From: Frankiales bacterium
GTDB lineage: Bacteria > Actinomycetota > Actinomycetes > Mycobacteriales > SCTD01
DNA: 59,765 bases
Assembly (NCBI GenBank): GCA_025966135.1
Contig: JAOPVP010000007.1
Coordinates: 1-59,765, forward strand
Direction: 5' to 3'
Shown here: positions 42,678 through 50,050 of the stretch, one piece after another
Numbering within the stretch: position 1 is the stretch's first letter
Layout of the letters: each line of letters opens with the position of its first letter
The notes under the pieces: model-generated
What the model saw: the letters and a program-made list of their open reading frames with translations, nothing else
The model's database searches: none
Told to the model about the DNA's origin: nothing
Position numbers and translations under genes: made by a program

Positions 42678-44453
42678 TCAGATCTGTTCGCCGTTGCCGC
42701 TCAGCCGGCGCAGGACGAGGGCGGCGGTGACTGTGACCGCGGTCAGGATGACGCTGAGAACGGCGGCACCCGTGACATCGCCGTAGTCCCAGCGGTCCCA
42801 GATCAGCGTGGACAAGACCACGTTGTCCGAGGATTGCAGCATCAACGGAAGCGTCAGGTTCTTGATGGTTGCCAGGAAGACGAGCAGGAACCCGTTCAGG
42901 AGCACCGGGCGCAACAGCGGCAGCAGGACGTGCCGCCAAACCTGCGATGCCCGCGCCCCGCTTGCCTGAGCCGCCTCCTCGAGACCCTGCTGGATCTGGG
43001 CGATGCCGCCCGTCGTGAGCCGTGTTCCCAGGCTGATGTACTGCGTCGCCATCGCCACCACGATGATCCAGACGGTCCCGTAGAGAGGCACCGGCAGGAG
43101 CAGGTAGATGAGCAGGACGGCGAGGCCGATCACCACGCCGGGGATGGCGTGCGGGATGAAGGCCAGCACGTCCGCCATCCAGGCGAATCGCGACTTCGAC
43201 CGGACGATGATCCAGGAGAGCAGGACCGAGAGGAGCATCGCCGCGAACGAGGCCGTGAGCCCGACGACGAGGGTGTGCCCGAGGCTGGACACGAACAGGT
43301 CCGTCGAGAGCGTCTTCCGGTAGCCGGCAAGGGTCATGTGCTGCAGGCTCGAGACGCTGATGGATCCGATGTAGGGCTCAAGACTGGCGTAGATGAGCAC
43401 CAGCAACGGCAGGACGAACGACACCGCGGCGTACAGCATGCTCGCCCCGAACGCGACCCAGCGCCATCGACCGAGACGTTGCCGCCTGGGCCGGAAGGCC
43501 TTGCCGGTGACGGTCGCGAAGTCCTGGGCGCGACGAACAGTCCTGTTGTAGATGAGCAGCGGTGCGACGGCCAGCGTGAGCAGCAGGATGCCGTAGGTAC
43601 TTGACGCGCCGTAGTCCGGCAGGCCGAAAGCCGGATGCGTGACCCGGTACACCTGCGTGCTGAAGACCGTGACATGGCCCGGCAAGCCCAGCACGAGCGG
43701 GACGTCCACCGCTTCGATGACCGTGACGAACTGGTAGATCCCTGCGCCGATCAGAACCGGTCGGAGCAAGGGGAGGCTGACCTTGCGGAGGATGGTCCAT
43801 GGGCCGGCCCCTGAGGTGCGGGCAGCATCCTCCAGGCTCACGCTCATGTTGCGCATGGACGCCGTGATCAGCAAGAAGGTGAGTGGTACCAGTGCGAGCC
43901 CCTGGACGAAGATCATCGCCGGGAGCGAGTACGCGTTGAGCGGGCCGGATCCGTGCAGGCCGAACACGTTGTGTAGGGCGACGTTGACGTAGCCGTTGGT
44001 CGGGTTGAGCAGCAAGCCCCAGGCGATCGCGGAGATGAGTCCGGGCATGCCCGTCGGAGCGACCAGCAGCACGTAGACGAGCCCGCGGGCCGGCAGGTCG
44101 GTGCGCTCGACGAGCCACGCGAACACGAGGCTCACCGTGAACGCGAACAACAAGCCGGCAGCGGCGAAGACCACCGTGGTACCCAGGACCCGATAGGTCT
44201 GGGAGTCGCCGAGCACGCCGGTGAAGTTGGCTGAGCTCCACGGGAACGGCGGGCGGATCCTCACACCTGCCCGGGTGTCCTCGAAGCTGCTCAGGAGCAG
44301 CATCAGGATGGGACCGATGACGAGATACACCAGCACCAGCACCGTGATGATGTTGATGGCGCCATGCACCGTCAGGCGTCGGCGGCGTCGGACCGCTGCG
44401 GGTGGTGCCGTCGGCGGCTGTGCCGGTCGCGTGTCGACGCGCAACTCGGTCAT
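42678..44453 (-). CDS. Fused two-domain ABC permease (FbpB/PotBC type)
   Basis: A 591-residue permease with two six-segment halves, each with an EAA-type loop: EDAARTSGAGPWTILRKVSLPL in the first and EEAAQASGARASQVWRHVLLPL in the second. Fusion permeases of this kind serve iron(III), 2-aminoethylphosphonate or polyamine-like substrates. The ATG at 44451-44453 lies 15 nt after the ATPase gene. Confidence 0.92.
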   Translation of the reverse strand: MTELRVDTRPAQPPTAPPAAVRRRRRLTVHGAINIITVLVLVYLVIGPILMLLLSSFEDTRAGVRIRPPFPWSSANFTGVLGDSQTYRVLGTTVVFAAAGLLFAFTVSLVFAWLVERTDLPARGLVYVLLVAPTGMPGLISAIAWGLLLNPTNGYVNVALHNVFGLHGSGPLNAYSLPAMIFVQGLALVPLTFLLITASMRNMSVSLEDAARTSGAGPWTILRKVSLPLLRPVLIGAGIYQFVTVIEAVDVPLVLGLPGHVTVFSTQVYRVTHPAFGLPDYGASSTYGILLLTLAVAPLLIYNRTVRRAQDFATVTGKAFRPRRQRLGRWRWVAFGASMLYAAVSFVLPLLVLIYASLEPYIGSISVSSLQHMTLAGYRKTLSTDLFVSSLGHTLVVGLTASFAAMLLSVLLSWIIVRSKSRFAWMADVLAFIPHAIPGVVIGLAVLLIYLLLPVPLYGTVWIIVVAMATQYISLGTRLTTGGIAQIQQGLEEAAQASGARASQVWRHVLLPLLRPVLLNGFLLVFLATIKNLTLPLMLQSSDNVVLSTLIWDRWDYGDVTGAAVLSVILTAVTVTAALVLRRLSGNGEQI

Positions 44454-44468
44454 CGGTCGGTCCCGACG

Positions 44469-45608
44469 TCAGTGGTGGGCATCGGCCACCTCGGCGCCCA
44501 GGGTGTCAGCGCTGTCAGCCCGGTCGGCGAGGAGCACCACGCAGTCGTCCGCTGCCGCGTTGACGTAGACCCTGTCGCCGGCGTCGAACTGTGCCCGCGC
44601 GCTGCCGCGCGCGCGCAAGGACTGGCCGCCAACGTTGATCCGGTAGTCGACGCCCTCGCCGACGAACAAGCTGAGCTCGACCTCGCCGGCGAAGCAGTTG
44701 TCACGCTCACCGGGGGTGTCCGTGACGACCAGGGACTCCGGGCGAAGTGCGACCAGGGCGGAGGCACCCGGGAGGATCTCCGGGTCCGGGCGGCAGTTGA
44801 AGGTGCCGAGCTCGGTCTCCAGGACGAGCGCGTCCGGGCTCGACCTGAGCGCCCGCCCGGCGACGAACGACGTGGCGCCGACGAAGTCGGCCACGAACCT
44901 GCTGTTGGGCTCCAGGTAGATCTCGCGCGGGCTGCCCTCCTGGACGACCCGGCCGCCGCTCATCACCGCGATCCGAGTGGACAGTGACAGTGCTTCCACC
45001 TGGTCGTGGGTGACGAAGACGGTGGTGATCCCGATCCGCTGCTGGATCAGGCGCAACTCGCTGCGCATCTGCTCGCGCAGCTTGGCATCGAGGTTCGACA
45101 GTGGCTCATCCAGGAGGAGAACCTTCGGTTGGCGCACCAGAGCGCGCGCGAGCGACAGACGTTGCTGCTGGCCGCCGGACAGCTGGGTTGCGCGGCGGTC
45201 GATGTACTGGCTCATGTTCACCAGGTCGAGCGCCTGCTCGACCCGGGAGGCGATCTCGGCGCGGCGCAGCTTCCGACCGATCCGCAGAGGGAACGCGACG
45301 TTGTCGAAGACCGACATGTGCGGCCAGACCGCGTAGTCCTGAAAGACCATCCCGATGTCGCGTCTGTGCGTGGGGACGAGGACGCTGTCGGACACCACCA
45401 CGACGCCGTCCATCTCGATGGAGCCGGAAGTCGGCTGTTCGAGGCCGGCGATGCAGCGCAGCGTGGTCGTCTTGCCGCACCCGCTCGGCCCGAGCAGGGT
45501 GAAGAACTCGTTCTCGCCGATGTCAAGGGACACCTGGTCGACAGCCGTGACGGTTTTGTTCTTCGTGGCGTACGTATGGCAGAGCTGGTCGATCCTGATG
45601 GCGCTCAT
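44469..45608 (-). CDS. ABC ATPase with TOBE domain (PotA/FbpC type)
   Basis: A 379-residue ATPase: Walker A GPSGCGKTT, signature LSGGQQQRLSLA, Walker B VLLLDEPLSNLD, H-loop FVTHDQVEA, then a C-terminal TOBE regulatory domain (about 280-365). The ATG at 45606-45608 follows GGAGGG. It energises the fused permease. Confidence 0.94.
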   Translation of the reverse strand: MSAIRIDQLCHTYATKNKTVTAVDQVSLDIGENEFFTLLGPSGCGKTTTLRCIAGLEQPTSGSIEMDGVVVVSDSVLVPTHRRDIGMVFQDYAVWPHMSVFDNVAFPLRIGRKLRRAEIASRVEQALDLVNMSQYIDRRATQLSGGQQQRLSLARALVRQPKVLLLDEPLSNLDAKLREQMRSELRLIQQRIGITTVFVTHDQVEALSLSTRIAVMSGGRVVQEGSPREIYLEPNSRFVADFVGATSFVAGRALRSSPDALVLETELGTFNCRPDPEILPGASALVALRPESLVVTDTPGERDNCFAGEVELSLFVGEGVDYRINVGGQSLRARGSARAQFDAGDRVYVNAAADDCVVLLADRADSADTLGAEVADAHH

Positions 45609-45683
45609 GGAGCCCTCCGACAGTCGTGGCCGGGATGCGGGCGGCTGCCGACCGCAACGTGCGGTGCGGCAGCCGCCCGTCCT

Positions 45684-46745
45684 CTAGTTGGACAGGGCCT
45701 TGCTCATCTCCGACGACACGGTGTTCTGCACGGTCTGGTTGTCGGAGGTGCTGGCCACCGACAGCGTCGCTCCCGACGGCATCGGGCTCGGCTGGTCCGC
45801 GTTGCCCTTGAACTCCACCTTCAGCTGTTGGGCCTGACCCTCGGCACTGCCGAACCAGCCGAGGAAGCAGGCTGCAGCGTTCGGGTGCTGCGCCTTCTCC
45901 ATGATGACGCTGTACTTGTCCTGCGAGGGGACGACGTCAAGGTAGGTGATCTCGATCGGGGCCCCGCTGCCCTTCGCCGCTGTGATCGCTGATGTCGTCG
46001 CACTGGTGGTGAACAAGGCCTCACCGCTGACGACCTTCTGGATGCTGGACGTCGCGCCCTTCACGACCTGCGGCTTCGCGGTCTTCATCAGGTTGTTGAA
46101 CCAGGTCATCGTCTTCGACTCGCCCCAGGCGACCGCCAGGCCGGACAGGTAGATGCCCCGGGGGTCCACGATCACCCGTCCGGAGTACTTGGAGTTGATC
46201 AGCTGGTCCCAGGTGGTGGGCAGCTCCGCAGCGGTGACGACCTTCGGGTTGTAACCGATCCCCACGAAGTCGCGAAGCGTGCGGTAGGTGCCCACGCCGC
46301 CGTAGGTCAGCAGGAAGTTCTTCGGCACCCCGAGCGCTGACCAGTCCACGTTCTTGACGAGCTTCTGGTCGAACAGCGGCTGGGCAGAGGCCAGGTCGGT
46401 CGAGGTCGCGTCGACATCCAGGGCGTGGTTAGCCTGGATCTCGGTGATGATCTTCTGAGTCGCGTCCGTGGGCGTCACCGACGTGAAGTTCACCTTGATC
46501 CCGGGATACTTGGCCGTGAAAGGCACGATCTCCTTCGCGAAGTCGCCCGCATCGGTGCGCGACCAGTAGTTCAGCGAGCCTTCCTTGGCCCCCGCCGTGC
46601 ACGCGGCGCTCGTACTGGGGGCGAAGGCGCTGGAGGTGGCAGCGGTCGTGGTCTTGCTAGAGCCGCAAGCTGTGACTCCGAGGGAGGCGCAGAGCGCGCC
46701 GGAGAGGATCATGACCACACGCTTGCCCGTTGTACGCCGTGACAT
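45684..46745 (-). CDS. Family 1 extracellular solute-binding lipoprotein
   Basis: A 353-residue binding protein of the iron(III)/polyamine/phosphonate type. Signal peptide with lipobox VTAC at about residues 23-26, then a Ser/Thr-rich linker and SLNYWSRTDAGDFAKEIVPF. The tyrosine pairs of iron-binding FbpA proteins are not evident, so an organic ligand is more likely (inference). The ATG at 46743-46745 has AGGAGG 5-6 nt upstream. First gene of the operon SBP-ATPase-permease-M24-OCD-MmgE/PrpD. Confidence 0.92.
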   Translation of the reverse strand: MSRRTTGKRVVMILSGALCASLGVTACGSSKTTTAATSSAFAPSTSAACTAGAKEGSLNYWSRTDAGDFAKEIVPFTAKYPGIKVNFTSVTPTDATQKIITEIQANHALDVDATSTDLASAQPLFDQKLVKNVDWSALGVPKNFLLTYGGVGTYRTLRDFVGIGYNPKVVTAAELPTTWDQLINSKYSGRVIVDPRGIYLSGLAVAWGESKTMTWFNNLMKTAKPQVVKGATSSIQKVVSGEALFTTSATTSAITAAKGSGAPIEITYLDVVPSQDKYSVIMEKAQHPNAAACFLGWFGSAEGQAQQLKVEFKGNADQPSPMPSGATLSVASTSDNQTVQNTVSSEMSKALSN

Positions 46746-46860
46746 CGTGCCTCCTGTTTCAGGGATGACGGATCCGCGATGCCCGGACGGCATCGTTGAG
46801 GAGCGGTTGAGCCGACCCCGGTGAAGGGCCAGATCATCGGCGACGCTGCCGGCTGGCGAG

Positions 46861-46889
46861 ACCATACATCGATGTTGCGCTCTACGGAA
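46861..46889 (-). promoter_or_regulatory. Predicted promoter of the transporter operon
   Basis: Minus strand: TTCCGT (46884-46889), 17-nt spacer, TATGGT (46861-46866). The -35 box sits at the same offset (21 nt) from the operator edge as in the aldehyde dehydrogenase promoter, which supports both calls. Confidence 0.55.
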
Positions 46890-46910
46890 GTTCATTTCGC
46901 GCAGTGCAAT
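46874..46910. promoter_or_regulatory. 37-bp inverted-repeat operator, copy 2
   Basis: Left arm GTTGCGCTCTACGGAA, right arm TTTCGCGCAGTGCAAT. Same length, arm sequence and spacing as the copies at 38327 and 47076. Overlaps the promoter of the transporter operon. Confidence 0.8.
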
Positions 46911-47075
46911 GTTGGCCGCGGTTCACGCTTCACGTCCCCTTCCCGCGGTGCTCAGCGGCCTGCTCGCCCGACGTGGCGGACCCGAAGCCGTGGTGGACGA
47001 CGGCCGAGGCACGAGCACGTCGGCGGCCAAAAAGCTGCTCGCCGGGAGAGGGCGGCTCGTGTACTCTCGCCGCTC

Positions 47076-47112
47076 GTTGCACTCTACGAATAACCGTTTC
47101 ACATAGCGCAAT
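47076..47112. promoter_or_regulatory. 37-bp inverted-repeat operator, copy 3
   Basis: Left arm GTTGCACTCTACGAAT, right arm TTTCACATAGCGCAAT. Lies 89 nt before the RraA-like ATG. A TTTCAC (47097-47102) sits at the same 21-nt offset as the -35 boxes of the other two promoters, and a TACGAT at 47117-47122 could be the -10 although the spacing is short. Confidence 0.78.
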
Positions 47113-47201
47113 CACTTACGATGGGCCGCCCCGGAACTGCGCGGTCCGACTCCCTCCACAGAGCCGGGCGTCATCCCGTACGCCCGAGACAGGTGACCAG
47201 A

Positions 47202-47849
47202 ATGGAACAGCTGCTCAAGGCCGGCACGGCCGTGATCGCCGACGTGTTCGACAGCCTCGGTGTCCTGCCCCCCGTGCTCGCGGACGTGATCGCGCCGATC
47301 GGGTCCTCCACCCGCTTCGTCGGCCCGGCCTACACCGTCGTCGGCGCCTCGGTCACGACAGCAGAGACGGGCGATCGGGCGAAGCTGGCCGCGATCGACG
47401 GCATGCCGCATGGCGTCGTGCCCGTATGGGCCGGTACCGACATCCACGGCGTGTGCTGCTTCGGCGACCTGCTCGCAGAGGCGATGCACATCCGCGGCTG
47501 CGCCGGCGTTGTGGTGGACGGCGGCGTCCGCGACATCGGATACCTGCGCGAGCTCGGGTTGCCGGTCCTGGCCCGCTACAGGACGCCCGCGCAGGCGATC
47601 GGACGGTGGAAGGTGAGCGCTCACCAGGTCCCGGTCCAGGTCCGGGGCGGCCTTCAGGACTGGGTCACCGTGACGCCGGGAGATCTCGTCGTCGCCGACG
47701 AGGACGGAGTCATCGTGATTCCCGCCAACGACGTGCAGCGGGTGCAGGACCTGGTCATCTCGTGGGCCGGTACCGAGGAGACCTCCCGGGCGGCGATCCG
47801 CGACGGCATGCCCCTGCTGACGGCCCTCGAGCAGTTCGGCCACCTGTAG
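47202..47849 (+). CDS. RraA-like family protein (4-hydroxy-4-methyl-2-oxoglutarate aldolase type)
   Basis: A 215-residue RraA/DlpA-fold protein. VVDGGVRDIGYLRELGLPVL contains the Arg110-Asp111 pair that binds metal and pyruvate in HMG aldolases, and CFGDLLAEAMHIRGCAG precedes it. Enzymes of this fold cleave 4-hydroxy-2-oxoacids or decarboxylate oxaloacetate; RraA itself regulates RNase E. Its catabolic context favours the aldolase. The ATG at 47202 has AGGTGA nearby; the frame upstream is non-coding-looking. Confidence 0.85.
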   Translation: MEQLLKAGTAVIADVFDSLGVLPPVLADVIAPIGSSTRFVGPAYTVVGASVTTAETGDRAKLAAIDGMPHGVVPVWAGTDIHGVCCFGDLLAEAMHIRGCAGVVVDGGVRDIGYLRELGLPVLARYRTPAQAIGRWKVSAHQVPVQVRGGLQDWVTVTPGDLVVADEDGVIVIPANDVQRVQDLVISWAGTEETSRAAIRDGMPLLTALEQFGHL

Positions 47850-47851
47850 CC

Positions 47852-49444
47852 GTGACCGCGCCGCTGGCCCCGGTCCACACGTCGTACGCGCCTACGGCCA
47901 TGGTGAGCACGGTCGACACCCTCGCCACAGAGGCAGGGCTCGCCGCGCTTCGCCGGGGCGGGTCCGCGGTCGACGCGGCGATCGCGGCCAACGGGGTGCT
48001 GACGGTCACGCTGCCCAGCCAGTGCGGTCTTGGCGGTGACCTGTTCGCGATCGTGCAGCGCCGCGGTGAGGCGCCCGAGCTGCTGGTTGCCGCGGGCCGG
48101 GCCGGGTCCGGTGCGGACGCCGGAGCGCTACGCGCGCAGGGCCATCTGAACATGCCGCGCGACGCCGATGTCCGCAGCGTCACGGTGCCGGGCTGCGTGG
48201 ACGGTTGGCTCGCGCTGCACCGTCGGTACGCGCGTCTCGACCTGGCTGAGCTGCTTGCTCCGGCCGTCCGCTACGCAGCCGAGGGGTTCACCGCGTCCGC
48301 CTACCTGGCCGAAGCGGTCACCCGACGTGCCGCGACCTCTCCCGATGCGGCAGCGATGACCACCGGTGGTCACCTGCGCGCCGGGGATCTGGTCCGGCGT
48401 CCCGGCGCTGCGCGGGTCCTGGCCGCGATCGGCAAGCACGGTCGCCGCGGTTTCTACGAGGGTGAGTTCGGATCCGGTCTGATGGCCCTCGGGAACGGGC
48501 TGTTCACCGACGACGACCTGCGCACCGACCAGGCCGAGTGGATGACGCCGCTCTCCCTCGATGTCTGGGGGGCCCGCCTGTGGACCGCGGCGCCGCCGAG
48601 TCAGGGGTACATCACGCTCGGCGCAGCATGGCTCGCCGAACAGGCCGGACTAGGGTCCGATCCCGAGGACCCGCGCTGGCCGCACCTGCTCATCGAGGCG
48701 ATCCGCCAGGCCTCTCACGACCGTCCCGAAGTGCTCTTCGAGGGCGCCGACGGTGCGCGCCTGATCCACCAGGAGCGACTCCGGCCGCGGTGCGCCGGCA
48801 TCTCCCCCGACCGGGTCGCCGACCTGTCTGACTCCTATCGTCGCGGCGGCACGACGTACCTGTGCGCGGTTGACGCCGACGGCACCGTGGTCTCGTTGAT
48901 CCAGTCCAACTGCATGAGCTTCGGTTCCGGCCTCGTCGCTGGTGAGACCGGGATCTGGCTGCACAACCGTGGCATCGGGTTCAGCCTCGTCCCGGGGCAT
49001 CCCGGTGAGTACCAGGCCGGCCGCCGGCCGGCCCACACCTTGGCTCCGGCCTTGGTCACGAACGAGGCCGGCGAGTTCCGCGCCGTACTCGGCACCCGCG
49101 GCGGGGACTCGCAACCTCAGATCGTCCTGCAGCTGATCGCACGGCTGCTCGGCGCCGGTCAGGACCCGGCCACGGCGCTCGCGGCCGGGCGATGGGTGCT
49201 GAGGGGGACGGGCGACGAGACGTCCTTCGACACCTGGGGCTTCCAGGGGCGGGTGCGGGTCGCCCTTGAGGGCCAGGCACCAGCGGCATGGGCGGAGGGC
49301 TTGCGCTCACGCGGACATGAGGTGCGGATGGAGGCACCGTTCGCGCATCCCTTCGGCCACGCCCAGCTGATCGTCTCAGACGGGTCGCGGCTCGCGGGGG
49401 CCGCAGATCCGCGGTCGGACTCGGCAGCCGTAGGCGGTTACTGA
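47852..49444 (+). CDS. Gamma-glutamyltransferase-family Ntn hydrolase
   Basis: A 530-residue GGT/cephalosporin-acylase-type protein. Thr334 in RRGGTTYLCAVDADGTVVSLIQSN is the expected self-cleavage nucleophile. The N-terminal half has the family AMVSTVDTLATEAGLAALRRGGSAVDAAIAA. The typical TTH motif is TTY here. No signal peptide is seen, unlike periplasmic GGTs, so it probably works in the cytoplasm. GTG at 47852, two nt after the RraA stop. May remove a gamma-glutamyl group or hydrolyse another amide. Confidence 0.87.
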   Translation: MTAPLAPVHTSYAPTAMVSTVDTLATEAGLAALRRGGSAVDAAIAANGVLTVTLPSQCGLGGDLFAIVQRRGEAPELLVAAGRAGSGADAGALRAQGHLNMPRDADVRSVTVPGCVDGWLALHRRYARLDLAELLAPAVRYAAEGFTASAYLAEAVTRRAATSPDAAAMTTGGHLRAGDLVRRPGAARVLAAIGKHGRRGFYEGEFGSGLMALGNGLFTDDDLRTDQAEWMTPLSLDVWGARLWTAAPPSQGYITLGAAWLAEQAGLGSDPEDPRWPHLLIEAIRQASHDRPEVLFEGADGARLIHQERLRPRCAGISPDRVADLSDSYRRGGTTYLCAVDADGTVVSLIQSNCMSFGSGLVAGETGIWLHNRGIGFSLVPGHPGEYQAGRRPAHTLAPALVTNEAGEFRAVLGTRGGDSQPQIVLQLIARLLGAGQDPATALAAGRWVLRGTGDETSFDTWGFQGRVRVALEGQAPAAWAEGLRSRGHEVRMEAPFAHPFGHAQLIVSDGSRLAGAADPRSDSAAVGGY

Positions 49445-49454
49445 ACCGCCACGG

Positions 49455-49919
49455 CTACCGCGCTGCTCCGGTGTCGACCGCGAGCGTCACGTCGATCTCG
49501 ATGGGTGCCTGACGAGGAAGCGCGGCGACACCGATGGCGGTCCGCGCGTGCTGGCCCCGCTCGCCGAGTCGCTCCAGGAAGACGGCGCTGGCTGCATCCA
49601 TGATCTGCGGCTGACCGTCGAAGCCCGGCTCGCAGGCGACGTACCCGGTCACCCTCAGCACCTGGCGGATGGCTGCCAGGCCGCCGAGCTCCGCGTTGAC
49701 GATGGCGAGCACGTTCAACGCGCACAGCCGGGCCGCCTCCTTCGCCTGCTCGACCGTGACCTCGCGCCCCACCGTGCCGGTCGTGCGGATCCCATCGCCG
49801 TCGTAGGGCAGCTGTCCACTGATGTGCATCACCCCGTCGTGGATGACGTTGCGGAGGTAGGGCGACGTCGAGCGGCGCGGGGCGGGCAGGTCTGACTGGG
49901 GGTCAAGGTCATCAGGCAC
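49455..49919 (-). CDS. RidA/YjgF-family enamine/imine deaminase
   Basis: A 154-residue RidA-type protein: SPYLRNVIHDGVMHISGQLP near the start, and the C-terminal RTAIGVAALPRQAPIEIDVTL with the conserved Arg. It hydrolyses reactive enamine/imine intermediates. The GTG at 49917-49919 is chosen because upstream codons do not fit the family. Converges on the GGT-like gene; an imine made by an OCD-like enzyme nearby would be a natural substrate (inference). Confidence 0.85.
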   Translation of the reverse strand: MPDDLDPQSDLPAPRRSTSPYLRNVIHDGVMHISGQLPYDGDGIRTTGTVGREVTVEQAKEAARLCALNVLAIVNAELGGLAAIRQVLRVTGYVACEPGFDGQPQIMDAASAVFLERLGERGQHARTAIGVAALPRQAPIEIDVTLAVDTGAAR

Positions 49920-49990
49920 CCCGCGAGCATATCGACTGCGCGCCGCTCGAGCGTCGAATTCTGGAGCCGACACCGGCTCAGTTCCCAACG

Positions 49991-50029
49991 GTCAGGGTCC
50001 TGACCACCGGAGGTGGCCAGGACCCTGAC
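49991..50029 (-). terminator. Terminator hairpin after the GMC cassette
   Basis: A 12-bp outer stem GTCAGGGTCCTG / CAGGACCCTGAC encloses CCACC / GGTGG. It lies 22 nt beyond the stop of the GMC gene at 50051 and before ridA. Confidence 0.85.
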
Positions 50030-50050
50030 ATGCCTTGTCGCGCAAGCGGA

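Larger units (their letters stand above)
46746..47201. other. 456-nt divergent control region, no gene
   Basis: Lies between the leftward transporter operon and the rightward RraA/GGT operon. It carries two copies of the 37-bp operator, one per direction, and a promoter for the leftward operon. Between the operators (46911-47075) I see no gene and no other strong signal. Confidence 0.75.

Noticed and set aside
45684..46745. Iron(III) transporter
   Set aside because: The ATPase and permease types fit iron uptake, but no FbpA-like tyrosine pattern is evident in the binding protein and the operon encodes catabolic enzymes.
46904..47851. N-terminal extension of the GGT-like frame through rraA
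   Set aside because: Frame shadow of the RraA gene; the GGT domain begins right after the GTG at 47852.
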